DNA of 64,000 nucleotides, taken from contig JAHBXW010000023.1 of assembly GCA_019636235.1 (NCBI GenBank), forward strand, positions 23,844 to 87,843, read 5' to 3'. The stretch is from Planctomyces sp. (GTDB lineage Bacteria > Planctomycetota > Planctomycetia > Planctomycetales > Planctomycetaceae). Made by a program: the position numbers and the translations under genes. Below the pieces are notes generated by a model. That model saw nothing but the letters and a program-made list of their open reading frames with translations. It was not told the DNA's origin and did no database searches. Below, one piece after another: positions 9,443 through 17,407 of the stretch. Within the stretch, counting starts at the first letter, position 1. Each line of letters begins with the position of its first letter.

Positions 9443-11362
9443 TCATCTCAAACTGGAGATTGACGCGAACAGGAGTCGGCCATCCTTGCCACAAATCCCC
9501 CAACCTGTGTCCAAGTGGTTGGCATGGAATCGATCCGGAAGAACAATCCGCTCCTCCAACAGGGGAGCGGCATTGAGCCAGACGCCTTCGATGGCATCGG
9601 AAGTCGCAGCCAGACGCAGCGTCGCCCGTTCGATGGACTTGAGGGGGGTCGCTTGTCGAATGAAAGTTTCCTGAAGTTGAACCCCTCTCCGGCCGCCGGG
9701 ACGGTCGGTGATCGTCAATTCAGAGACTGAGAAGTCGACGAAGCCCCGTCTTGGCGATTCCCCGACCATCAGCGCCAGACATCGAATCACGCCTCCCTCC
9801 TCCGGCAGAATTCTCCATACGACCCCGCCATTTCCGACTCCGTTCTGAATCTGAAACGTCGCCGAGAGACTCACCGCGTCCGAAGGAACGGTCCCCGCCT
9901 GAAATGCCGCGACGCCGTGCGCGTCAAACAGAAAATCCCGCTCCTCCGGCCGGTACTGGTACACATCCAGCATCCCGCTCGGCTCCCAAGCGATTGGGTT
10001 CCGCGCCAGCGCCGCCAATGAACTCTCAGCGACTGCTGCCCCCGCCTCCGGCAGTGCCCGTTGAGGCGCCGCATCCCGATTTCGCAGCGCCGCCACGGCC
10101 CCCAGCCCCAGCATCCCCGCCGCCAGCGCCGCCGCTCCGGCCGCCGGCCACCAACTTCGCCGTGGACGCCCCCACTCCGACCGCCACGCGCTCAACCGTT
10201 CCGCGAAGTCGATCGCCGTCGACGGACGCCGCGCCGGCTCCGTATCCAAACAGGCCATGCAGATCGCTTCCAGCCCCGGAGGAATCCCGGCGTTCACCTG
10301 CCGCAGCGGACGCGGCGGACGCGTCGAGATCTGCTCCAGGTATTTGCGGGTCGACGTCTCCGAGAATGGCAGCCGGCCCGACAGCAGCCGGTACAGGATC
10401 AGCGCCAGGCTGTAGATGTCCGAGCGCGCGTCGGTGAGATGGCTCTTCCCCAGCGCCTGTTCGGGCGACATGTAGGCCACCGTTCCCACGGTGCCAGGCG
10501 GTTCGTCCAGCAATTCGACTTCGCTGATCGCCAGCCCGAAGTCCGCGAGGTGCGGGTCCTCCCCCGCATCGAAAAGAATGTTGGAAGGCTTGATGTCGCG
10601 ATGCACGTAGCCGCGCTCGTGCGCGTGCTGCAGGGCACGCGCCAGCGTGATGATCCAGCTCACCGAACGCTCGAGGGCTTCCGGGGACTGCCCCAGCCGG
10701 CGCGACAGCGAACCCCCGGGCATCAGCTCCGAAACGAGGTACACGCGCCCGTCCGCGCGGCCGGCGTCGAGCACGCGGACGATGTTGGGGTGATCCAGAC
10801 GCGCCAGCCGCCGCCCCTCCTGCAGCAGCGAATCTCCCCCGTCCGTCGCGGGCTGATCCCGGAGCACTTTGATCGCCACGCGGCGATCCAGAATGGGATC
10901 CCGGGCCGCCCAGACCTCGCCGAACGCGCCCCGCCCGAGGCGCTCCTGCAGTTCATAGCGGTCGAGTCGTTCGACGGGCGTCGCCGGCCGCCGGGCTGCT
11001 TGAGCCTCACCCGGAATCAGGATCGTCGAGGAATCCGGGTCCGAAGTGCCCTCCGCGCCGCTCAGGCGGGCCGTGATGGCCTGTTCGCAATCCGGGAATC
11101 GGGAGATGTATTCGCTGGCGGTCGGGGCTTCTCCCTGCGTCCGGCGAAAGCCCATGTGCGCGGCCACGAGTTCGGCAACCGCCTGCGGCCGGCATTCCGA
11201 GGGGACTCGCTCCAGATAGGGATTCCACGACGAATGGCGATCCATCGCCAGCGCGGAAACGAACTCTTCGCACACCTCCGCGAGGAGTCGGGAGGAGTCG
11301 CCCTGACTGGACAGTGGCTGCCCTGGCGAGCGCATCGGCCGCGCCTTGTCGGGCTGAATCAT
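9443..11362 (-). CDS. Hanks-type serine/threonine protein kinase with membrane anchor and ectodomain
   Basis: A 639-residue transmembrane kinase. Residues 1-130 form a planctomycete-type N-terminal region. The kinase domain spans about 136-395, with the glycine loop LGRGAFGEV (142-150), the catalytic lysine in VAIKVLR (K165), HRDIKPSN (about 255), DFGLA (274) and the APE-equivalent SPEQ. A single membrane helix follows at about 404-426 (a WWPAAGAAALAAG-type segment). The remaining 200 residues form a beta-rich LamG/DUF1080-like outside domain containing a DVYQYRPEERDFLFDAHG segment. No sigma factor gene is adjacent, unlike many planctomycete kinase loci. The ligand and substrates are unknown. 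Confidence 0.93.
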   Translation of the reverse strand: MIQPDKARPMRSPGQPLSSQGDSSRLLAEVCEEFVSALAMDRHSSWNPYLERVPSECRPQAVAELVAAHMGFRRTQGEAPTASEYISRFPDCEQAITARLSGAEGTSDPDSSTILIPGEAQAARRPATPVERLDRYELQERLGRGAFGEVWAARDPILDRRVAIKVLRDQPATDGGDSLLQEGRRLARLDHPNIVRVLDAGRADGRVYLVSELMPGGSLSRRLGQSPEALERSVSWIITLARALQHAHERGYVHRDIKPSNILFDAGEDPHLADFGLAISEVELLDEPPGTVGTVAYMSPEQALGKSHLTDARSDIYSLALILYRLLSGRLPFSETSTRKYLEQISTRPPRPLRQVNAGIPPGLEAICMACLDTEPARRPSTAIDFAERLSAWRSEWGRPRRSWWPAAGAAALAAGMLGLGAVAALRNRDAAPQRALPEAGAAVAESSLAALARNPIAWEPSGMLDVYQYRPEERDFLFDAHGVAAFQAGTVPSDAVSLSATFQIQNGVGNGGVVWRILPEEGGVIRCLALMVGESPRRGFVDFSVSELTITDRPGGRRGVQLQETFIRQATPLKSIERATLRLAATSDAIEGVWLNAAPLLEERIVLPDRFHANHLDTGWGICGKDGRLLFASISSLR

Positions 11363-11933
11363 CGCCGGCCCAGGCCCTGCAACTTCCGCAGCAAGATTGC
11401 ACAGGCCCGTAGAGGCAGACGATTCAACGGGAATCGAAACTGACTCGCTTCCAGCAGCCTACGCGGGCGTTCACAGCAACGCCAGAGGCAGCCGGACGGA
11501 TTTCCCGGGTGCGACTGAACGCGGGCAAGATGCCTGGCCGGCGTTCTGACCGCTCGCGGCAGCGTCGCCGTTCGAAACCTCTGCAAGACGTTCTCGGGAA
11601 GAACGCGGCGCGACGCGGCAGGCTGCTAAGAATTCGGGCATCTCAGCGGCGCCGGCCTGCGGCATTTCCGCGGAGCACGGGGTTCGGAACGCGCCGGATT
11701 CCTCGATTTCGAGCACACCAGCCGCGCGACTGAGGCTAGTCCGCGGCCCGACGCCATCCCGGTATGAGATTTGCCAATTCATCGCGCAGGATCGGCAGGG
11801 AGGCGATCCTTCGCGCGGTCTGCGAGGCGTTCATCCCGTGTGCTACAGTCCCGGACGGGCGACGCCTCCCCGCCGGACACACGCAGTGCTCCCGGCGCGC
11901 GGACGCGGACACGCCGACAGGGAGTGACGCCGC
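11363..11933. other. 571-base intergenic region between divergent kinase and phosphofructokinase genes
   Basis: This gap separates the divergently transcribed kinase and pfk genes and must hold both promoters. Short open frames on both strands look like shadows: arginine- and proline-rich, with no recognisable motifs. A GGGAG ribosome binding site precedes pfk at about 11920. A TACAGT hexamer near 11842 could be a -10 element, but no matching -35 was found. Nothing else could be supported here. Confidence 0.5.
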
Positions 11934-13319
11934 ATGAAGCGAATCGCAATTCTGACCGCGGGGGGCGACACCCCCGCCCTGAACGCCACGCTGTTCGGCG
12001 CCGTCACGCGCGCCTGCGAGCGACGCGTGGAGATCGTGGGCCTCATCAAGGGCTTCAGCAGCCTGTTCAATTCCCGCGCTCCGCACGTCGTCCTGAACCC
12101 CCTGTTCACGCCGATCCCGGAACTCGATCCGACCTACGGCGGCACGATCATCGGCGCCTCGCGCGACTACGTCGACGCGAGCGACAAGTCCGCACTGGAT
12201 GAGATCGCCGAGCGGCTCAAGAAGCTGCGAGTCGAGGGGCTGATCTGCATCGGCGGCGATGGCACGCTGAACGGCATGCAGGCGCTGTCCGAGTTCATGC
12301 CCACGGTCCTCGCGCCCAAGACGATCGACAACGATCTGGGCCTCAACTACCGGCACGAACCGGATGAATGGGTGCTCGAACCGGTCGCAGGGGGTGACGG
12401 CCGCGAGGAGTACGTCCGCAAGTCGAAACATGGCCACTTCGACCTGGATTACATGGTGAACTACGTGACGCCGGGGTTCGCGACGGCCGTGTTTGTCTCG
12501 GCCCAGGGCGTCGAGCGGCTGCGAACGACCGCGGAAAGCCATCGCCGGATCGCGATCGTCGAGGTCATGGGGCGACACTCGGGGTATCTCGCGCTGGGGG
12601 CGACGTTCGGCCAGCCGGATCTGGTGCTGCTGCCCGAATCGCCGCTCGACGTCGATCGGCTCGTCGAGCGGACAATCGAGATTTACGATCTGCAGAAGAA
12701 TGTCGTGATCGTGTGCGGCGAGGGGGTCGTCGACGAACGGGGCGAAGAGCTGGGCGCGGAGACCGCCAGCACCGACCCGGCCGGCAACAAGATTCTGTCA
12801 GGCGCCGCCGAGGCGATCCGGTCGATCCTCATCGAGCGGCTGGGGGACAGCTACTTCACCAGCAAGCGCCGCAACGAATCCGCCCGGGCCGCGATTTTCA
12901 CTCGAAAGGTCGGTCACACGCAGCGCGGCGGCCGACCGATCTTTTTTGATCGGTTCTACGGCGCCCAGCTCGGCGGACACGCCGTTGATCTGCTTCTCGA
13001 AGGCCACGTGAACGGCGTGGCCATCCTGCAGCGCAGCCAGGAGCGGGGGTTCTTCATCGACAGCGTCAACGCGAACGATTTTCGCGACCGCTACGGCCTG
13101 ATCCACGCGCGGCAGGTGCACCCGTCGTTCTACGACCGTGAACGGCTGCGGCCCTCCACGGTCGGCGCGGACTACCTGATGCCGATCTTCACGAACGCGC
13201 TCGCCGCGGACGACATGGAAGCCCACCGTCTGACGCTGTTCCGTTCCGGCAACCTGACGCAGCCGTACCATTCCGTGAATGTCGACGTCAACAAGCGCAT
13301 TCGTTATCTCGACAGTTAG
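11934..13319 (+). CDS. pfkA: 6-phosphofructokinase, with mixed ATP/PPi signature
   Basis: A 461-residue PFK-superfamily enzyme phosphorylating fructose 6-phosphate. The N-terminal glycine loop LTAGGDTPALNA is present. GGDG occurs at residues 107-110, where the second glycine is the ATP-type residue (PPi enzymes carry Asp). PKTIDND occurs at 128-134, where the lysine is the PPi-type residue (E. coli ATP-PFK has Gly). MGRHSGYLA binds the sugar phosphate. An insertion of about 30 residues follows the catalytic TIDND (about 136-170). A GGGAG site lies 8-10 bases before the ATG. Phosphoryl-donor use is therefore uncertain. Confidence 0.93.
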   Translation: MKRIAILTAGGDTPALNATLFGAVTRACERRVEIVGLIKGFSSLFNSRAPHVVLNPLFTPIPELDPTYGGTIIGASRDYVDASDKSALDEIAERLKKLRVEGLICIGGDGTLNGMQALSEFMPTVLAPKTIDNDLGLNYRHEPDEWVLEPVAGGDGREEYVRKSKHGHFDLDYMVNYVTPGFATAVFVSAQGVERLRTTAESHRRIAIVEVMGRHSGYLALGATFGQPDLVLLPESPLDVDRLVERTIEIYDLQKNVVIVCGEGVVDERGEELGAETASTDPAGNKILSGAAEAIRSILIERLGDSYFTSKRRNESARAAIFTRKVGHTQRGGRPIFFDRFYGAQLGGHAVDLLLEGHVNGVAILQRSQERGFFIDSVNANDFRDRYGLIHARQVHPSFYDRERLRPSTVGADYLMPIFTNALAADDMEAHRLTLFRSGNLTQPYHSVNVDVNKRIRYLDS

Positions 13320-13377
13320 AAGTTCGGAGTTGTCCATTTTGCCCGTGTTCGCCGAGTCGCAGACGTTCGCTTTCGCC

Positions 13378-16188
13378 ATGGATTCCGCTTCCGCGTCCTC
13401 CGCAGTTCCGGCCGAGCCGTCGCCCCCGCTGGCGACGAGCGACCTCGACGCCGACATCGCCTTCTACGACGGCGTGCTCAGCGGCGTCATTCGCCGGCTG
13501 GAAGGGGAGGAGACGCTGCAACTCGTGCAGCGGGTTCGACAGGCGGCCCAGGAACTGAGGGCGCGTCCATCGATCGACGAGGCCCGCCGGCTGCGGGATG
13601 AACTCGCGGGACTCGACCTCGCCAGCCTCCGCAAGCTGACCCGGGCCTTCAGCATTTACTTCGACCTGATCAACCTGGCGGAGCAGCGGGCGCGGCTCCG
13701 CGTGCTGCGGCGGCGGGCCCATGAGGAAGGCGTCATTGCCGACAGCGTCGAAGCGGCCGTGCAGCAACTCCTGAACGCGGGCGTCACGACCGATCAGATG
13801 CGCAGCTTTCTGCGGCAGTCGCTGGTGATGCCGGTGTTCACGGCCCATCCCAGCGAGGCCCGACGACGGTCGATCCTCGAGAAGTTGAGCAGCATCGCCC
13901 GGCAGATGGACGTGCTCGAACTCCGACAACTGCTTCCGCAGGAGCGCCAGGCGGCCCGGGCGCAGATCGTCGAGGAGATCGAACAGTTCTGGATGACGAA
14001 TCTCGTCCGCAGCGTGCGTCCGACGGTGCGGGATGAAGTCCGGCAGGGGCTGTCGATGGTCGAGTCCCTGTTCGAGGTCGTGCCGCGGATCGACCGCGAA
14101 CTCGAGCGGCTGCTGCCCGCGGGGCGGCCCTCCGACAGCGCGCTGGGCGGGCTGCGGTTCGGATCCTGGATCGGCGGCGACCGGGACGGCAATCCCCGGG
14201 TCACCCACGATGTGACGATCGAAGCCGTCCGCATGCAGCAACTGGCCGTGCTGCGGCTGTATGTGCGGCGGATGGAGGAGCTCGGTCGCCGGTTGAGCCT
14301 GTCGGAGGAGTCGGCGCCGCCGGGCGATGCCCTGCGGGATGTGCTGTCGCAATCGGCTCGCGGCATTGCGGAAGCGTCCCCCGGCCTGGCCCGCGAGCCG
14401 CTGCGGCTCGTGTGTCGGCTGGTCCGGGACCGGCTGCGGCGGACGATCGAACACGTGGAGACGGTGTCGCTGACGTGGACGGCCGAGCCGGCCAGCAGTC
14501 CGGACGGAGTGTACCGCCAGAAAGAGGAGCTGCTGGCGGATTTGCGGCTGATCGATGTCGAACTGCGGCGAGTGCGGGCGGAGGCGTCGGCGGATGGACT
14601 GCTGCGGGACCTGATCCGGCTGGTTGACGTGTTCGGGCTGCACTTCCTGACGCTGGACATCCGCCAGAACAGCGCCGCGCACGGCCAGGCCGTGGAGGAG
14701 ATCCTGAGTTGGGCCGGGCTGTGCGACGGCTATCTCAAGCTGGCCCCGAACGAGCGGTTCGACATTCTGTCGCGCGAGCTGCAGTGCAACCGGCCGCTGA
14801 TTCCGACGCATCTGCCCTACTCGCCGGAGGTCTGCGAGGTCATTCAGACATTCCGCAGCGTGTCGGCCGTGCTCGAGCGGCAATGCACGGAATCGATCGA
14901 AAACTACATCATCAGCAACGCGACCGAGCCGGCGCACGTGCTGGAGGTGCTGCTCCTGGCGCGGGAGGCCGGGTTGTTCCGGCCGTGGGAGAACGTCAGT
15001 CGTCTGAACATCATTCCGCTGTTCGAGGCGCAGGCGCCGCTGAGCAGCGCGGCGACGATCATTCAGCGAGTCATCACCGAACCCGCGTACCGGTCGCATC
15101 TCGCCCTGCGGGGCAACGTCCAGGAAGTGATGATCGGCTACTCCGACAGCAACAAGGAGACGGGCTTCCTGCAGTCGTCTTGGGCGCTGTACCAGGCGCA
15201 GCGGAGCCTGGCGGAGATTCAACGGCGGAGCGGCGTGACGCTGCAGTTCTTCCATGGCCGCGGCGGGGCCATCGGACGCGGCGGCGGACCCGCGAACCGG
15301 GCGATCCTCGCCCAGCCGCCGGGAACCCTGCAGGGACGCCTGCGGTTCACCGAGCAGGGAGAGGTCATCGCCGATCGCTACGGCTCGACGGGCCTCGCCG
15401 AACGCCACCTCGAGCAGATTCTGAACGCCGTCCTCCGCAGCAGTTTTTCTGTCGTCGCCGATCCGCCCCCGCCCGCGTGGGAACGGCTTCTGGAGCGGCT
15501 CGCGGAACGCGCCTGCCGGCAGTATCGCAGCCTCGTGTACGAAGACGCTGGCTTTCTGACGTACTTCGAAGAGGCGACGCCGATCCATGAAATCGGCCAG
15601 TTGAAGATCGCCTCCCGGCCGGCCCGCCGCACAGAAGGCGCGCCTTCGGACAACGCCGCCCGGCTCGACAAGCTGCGGGCCATTCCGTGGGTGTTCAGCT
15701 GGATGCAGTGCCGGCACACGCTGCCGGGCTGGTACGGATTGGGCAGCGCGGTGCTGGAGTACGTCGAAGAGAATCCCGACGCCCGCGAGACGCTGTCGCG
15801 GATGTACGAGCAGTGGCCGTTCTGGCGGACGTTGATCGACAACGCGCAGATGATTCTCGCCAAGGCCGACCTGGAGATCGCCCGGCTGTATGCGGACCTG
15901 GTGACCGATCGTGAGCTGGGGGACCGGATTTACGGCCGCATCGCCCGGGAGTACGAACGGACGACCGAGGCGGTGTTCGTGATCACTGGCCGCCGCGAAC
16001 TGCTGGACCACATGCCGGTCCTGAAACACTCGATCGCCCGCCGGAACCCGTATGTCGATCCGCTGAGCATCATTCAGCTCGTGCTGCTGAAGCGTCTCCG
16101 GGGAGGCGAGCAGCCCGAGGACGAGCTGCTGGCGGGCGTGCTGGAAAGCATCAACGGCATCGCCTCGGGTCTGAAGAACACGGGATGA
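13378..16188 (+). CDS. ppc: Phosphoenolpyruvate carboxylase
   Basis: A 936-residue anaplerotic enzyme forming oxaloacetate from PEP and bicarbonate. The catalytic histidine motif FTAHPSEARR (about residue 157; HPTE in most enzymes), GSWIGGDRDGNP, the IGYSDSNKETG phosphate loop and FFHGRGGAIGRGGGP (about 626) are intact. The C-terminus ends GLKNTG, close to the family's invariant QNTG. The ATG at 13378 places the protein after the pfk stop. A longer frame from 13279 would overlap pfk and lacks family resemblance. It follows pfk directly, linking glycolysis to the TCA cycle. Confidence 0.97.
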   Translation: MDSASASSAVPAEPSPPLATSDLDADIAFYDGVLSGVIRRLEGEETLQLVQRVRQAAQELRARPSIDEARRLRDELAGLDLASLRKLTRAFSIYFDLINLAEQRARLRVLRRRAHEEGVIADSVEAAVQQLLNAGVTTDQMRSFLRQSLVMPVFTAHPSEARRRSILEKLSSIARQMDVLELRQLLPQERQAARAQIVEEIEQFWMTNLVRSVRPTVRDEVRQGLSMVESLFEVVPRIDRELERLLPAGRPSDSALGGLRFGSWIGGDRDGNPRVTHDVTIEAVRMQQLAVLRLYVRRMEELGRRLSLSEESAPPGDALRDVLSQSARGIAEASPGLAREPLRLVCRLVRDRLRRTIEHVETVSLTWTAEPASSPDGVYRQKEELLADLRLIDVELRRVRAEASADGLLRDLIRLVDVFGLHFLTLDIRQNSAAHGQAVEEILSWAGLCDGYLKLAPNERFDILSRELQCNRPLIPTHLPYSPEVCEVIQTFRSVSAVLERQCTESIENYIISNATEPAHVLEVLLLAREAGLFRPWENVSRLNIIPLFEAQAPLSSAATIIQRVITEPAYRSHLALRGNVQEVMIGYSDSNKETGFLQSSWALYQAQRSLAEIQRRSGVTLQFFHGRGGAIGRGGGPANRAILAQPPGTLQGRLRFTEQGEVIADRYGSTGLAERHLEQILNAVLRSSFSVVADPPPPAWERLLERLAERACRQYRSLVYEDAGFLTYFEEATPIHEIGQLKIASRPARRTEGAPSDNAARLDKLRAIPWVFSWMQCRHTLPGWYGLGSAVLEYVEENPDARETLSRMYEQWPFWRTLIDNAQMILAKADLEIARLYADLVTDRELGDRIYGRIAREYERTTEAVFVITGRRELLDHMPVLKHSIARRNPYVDPLSIIQLVLLKRLRGGEQPEDELLAGVLESINGIASGLKNTG

Positions 16189-16200
16189 GGCGAGCCAGTT

Positions 16201-16355
16201 GGGTGGCGTCGAGCCGAGTGAGCCCGGAGGGCGAGCCGGCGATGACCCACCAATTCGCGCGGCGACCAGGATTGGTCATTGGTCATCGCAGACTGGCCCA
16301 TTGTCATTGAATGAAGCGGATCCAAGCCGACGGCTCCGCCGTCGGGCGCCGGGCG
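16201..16355. repeat. REP-like repeat, array A copy 1
   Basis: First of two tandem copies with a 161-base period. It begins with GGGTGGCGTCGAGCC, contains GAGCCGGCGATGACCCACC (partly complementary to the start, so hairpin-forming), then a GGCGACCAGGATTGGTCATT module, and ends with a CCGACGG/CCGTCGG palindrome near 16327-16346. It lies between the convergent ppc and transglutaminase genes. Confidence 0.9.
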
Positions 16356-16361
16356 GCCGTA

Positions 16362-16516
16362 GGGTGGCGTCGAGCCGCGTGAGCCCAAAGGGCGAGCCGG
16401 CGATGACCCACCAATTCGCGCGGCGACCAGGATTGGTCATTGGTCATCGCAGACTGGTCAATTGTCATTGAATGAAGCGGATCCAAGCCGACGGCTCCGC
16501 CGTCGGGCGCCGGGCG
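16362..16516. repeat. REP-like repeat, array A copy 2
   Basis: Second copy, differing from copy 1 at only a few positions (for example GAGCCGCGTGAGCCCAAAGG against GAGCCGAGTGAGCCCGGAGG). It ends four bases before the stop codon of the transglutaminase gene. The two copies fill the whole gap between the converging genes. The core resembles the GTAGGGTGG repeats common in planctomycete genomes. Confidence 0.9.
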
Positions 16517-16519
16517 CGA

Positions 16520-17407
16520 TCACTCTCCGGCGGGCGCTGTTTCCTCGACGTCGACGCTCACCTGCAACTGGTGCGAGCCGCCGCCGATGTAGACCCCCTT
16601 GAGCGGCGCAACGTCGCCGTAGTCCCGCCCCCACGCGACCGTCACGTGATCCTCGATCACCAGCGTCCCGAGGACCGGATCGACGTCGACCCAGCCCAAA
16701 GGACCGCAATACACCGACGCCCACGCATGCGATGCGTCGGCCCCTACCAGCCGCGGTTTGCCGGGCGGCGGCAACGTCCGCAGATAGCCGCTGATGTACC
16801 GCGCGGCCAACCCCTGAGAGCGGATGATCGAAATCAGGAGATGGGCGAAGTCCTGGCAGACCCCCCGCCGATCGCGGAACACGTGTTCCACGGGCGTCGT
16901 GACCGTCGTCGCCTCCGGATCGAACTGGAAGTCGCCATGAAACCGCTCGACGAGTTCCAGCAGCGCTTCGACAATCGGCCGCCCCGGCGCGAATGACGGA
17001 GCCGCGTACGCCGCGAAATCGCCGTGCGTCCGGCAGCGCGGAGAGTCGAATAGAAACTCGCAGGCCTCAAGCTCGGCCGCCGATTCGTGCCGCTGGAGAG
17101 CCTCCGCGACCGCATCCCATGCCAGTGAGTCCGAGGCCGGTCGCTCCGCGGGACGGTCCAGCTCGATGTCGCTGACGGCCGTCACCGTGAGCGCATCGTA
17201 TCCCTGGTTGAACGAGAACTGCGTGACCGTATTGCCGAAGGCGTCGGTCCGGGTCGAAACGACGGATGGCTGGGGAATGATCGTCAGCGAATGCGACAGC
17301 AGCCGCTGCAGGCCCGTGGCGCGAGGCGTCAGCCAGGCCTCGTTGTGGCCGACGGAAACCGCCTCGCTGCCCGTGTAGCGGGTTGTGTGCTGAATGTGGA
17401 ACGTCAT
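16520..17407 (-). CDS. Transglutaminase-like peptidase family protein
   Basis: A 295-residue protein with a bacterial transglutaminase N-terminal domain (begins FHIQHTTRYTGSEAVSVGHN) and a transglutaminase core. The catalytic triad is visible: Cys in RRGVCQDFAHLL (about residue 183), His in DASHAWASVY (about 226) and Asp in GWVDVDPVLG (about 241). The ATG at 17407 overlaps the stop of the upstream ATP-grasp gene (ATGA), so translation is coupled. In the family this enzyme is thought to cleave or form amide bonds with its ATP-grasp partner. A much longer frame reaching 18865 is the shadow of the neighbour in another frame. Confidence 0.92.
   Translation of the reverse strand: MTFHIQHTTRYTGSEAVSVGHNEAWLTPRATGLQRLLSHSLTIIPQPSVVSTRTDAFGNTVTQFSFNQGYDALTVTAVSDIELDRPAERPASDSLAWDAVAEALQRHESAAELEACEFLFDSPRCRTHGDFAAYAAPSFAPGRPIVEALLELVERFHGDFQFDPEATTVTTPVEHVFRDRRGVCQDFAHLLISIIRSQGLAARYISGYLRTLPPPGKPRLVGADASHAWASVYCGPLGWVDVDPVLGTLVIEDHVTVAWGRDYGDVAPLKGVYIGGGSHQLQVSVDVEETAPAGE

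Noticed and set aside
9124..9576. Plus-strand frame opposite the small protein after the kinase
   Set aside because: No ribosome binding site, and it runs into the kinase gene antisense. The minus-strand candidate is better placed.
11359..11782. Two short minus-strand frames upstream of the kinase
   Set aside because: No motif and shadow-like composition. The four-base overlap with the kinase start is likely coincidental.
13288..16029. A 913-codon open frame opposite ppc
   Set aside because: It mirrors a real enzyme with all catalytic motifs on the other strand. Composition is arginine- and proline-rich with no motif. High GC makes such shadow frames common.
16201..16516. Tandem repeats as a CRISPR array
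   Set aside because: Only two long near-identical copies and no short repeats with unique spacers.
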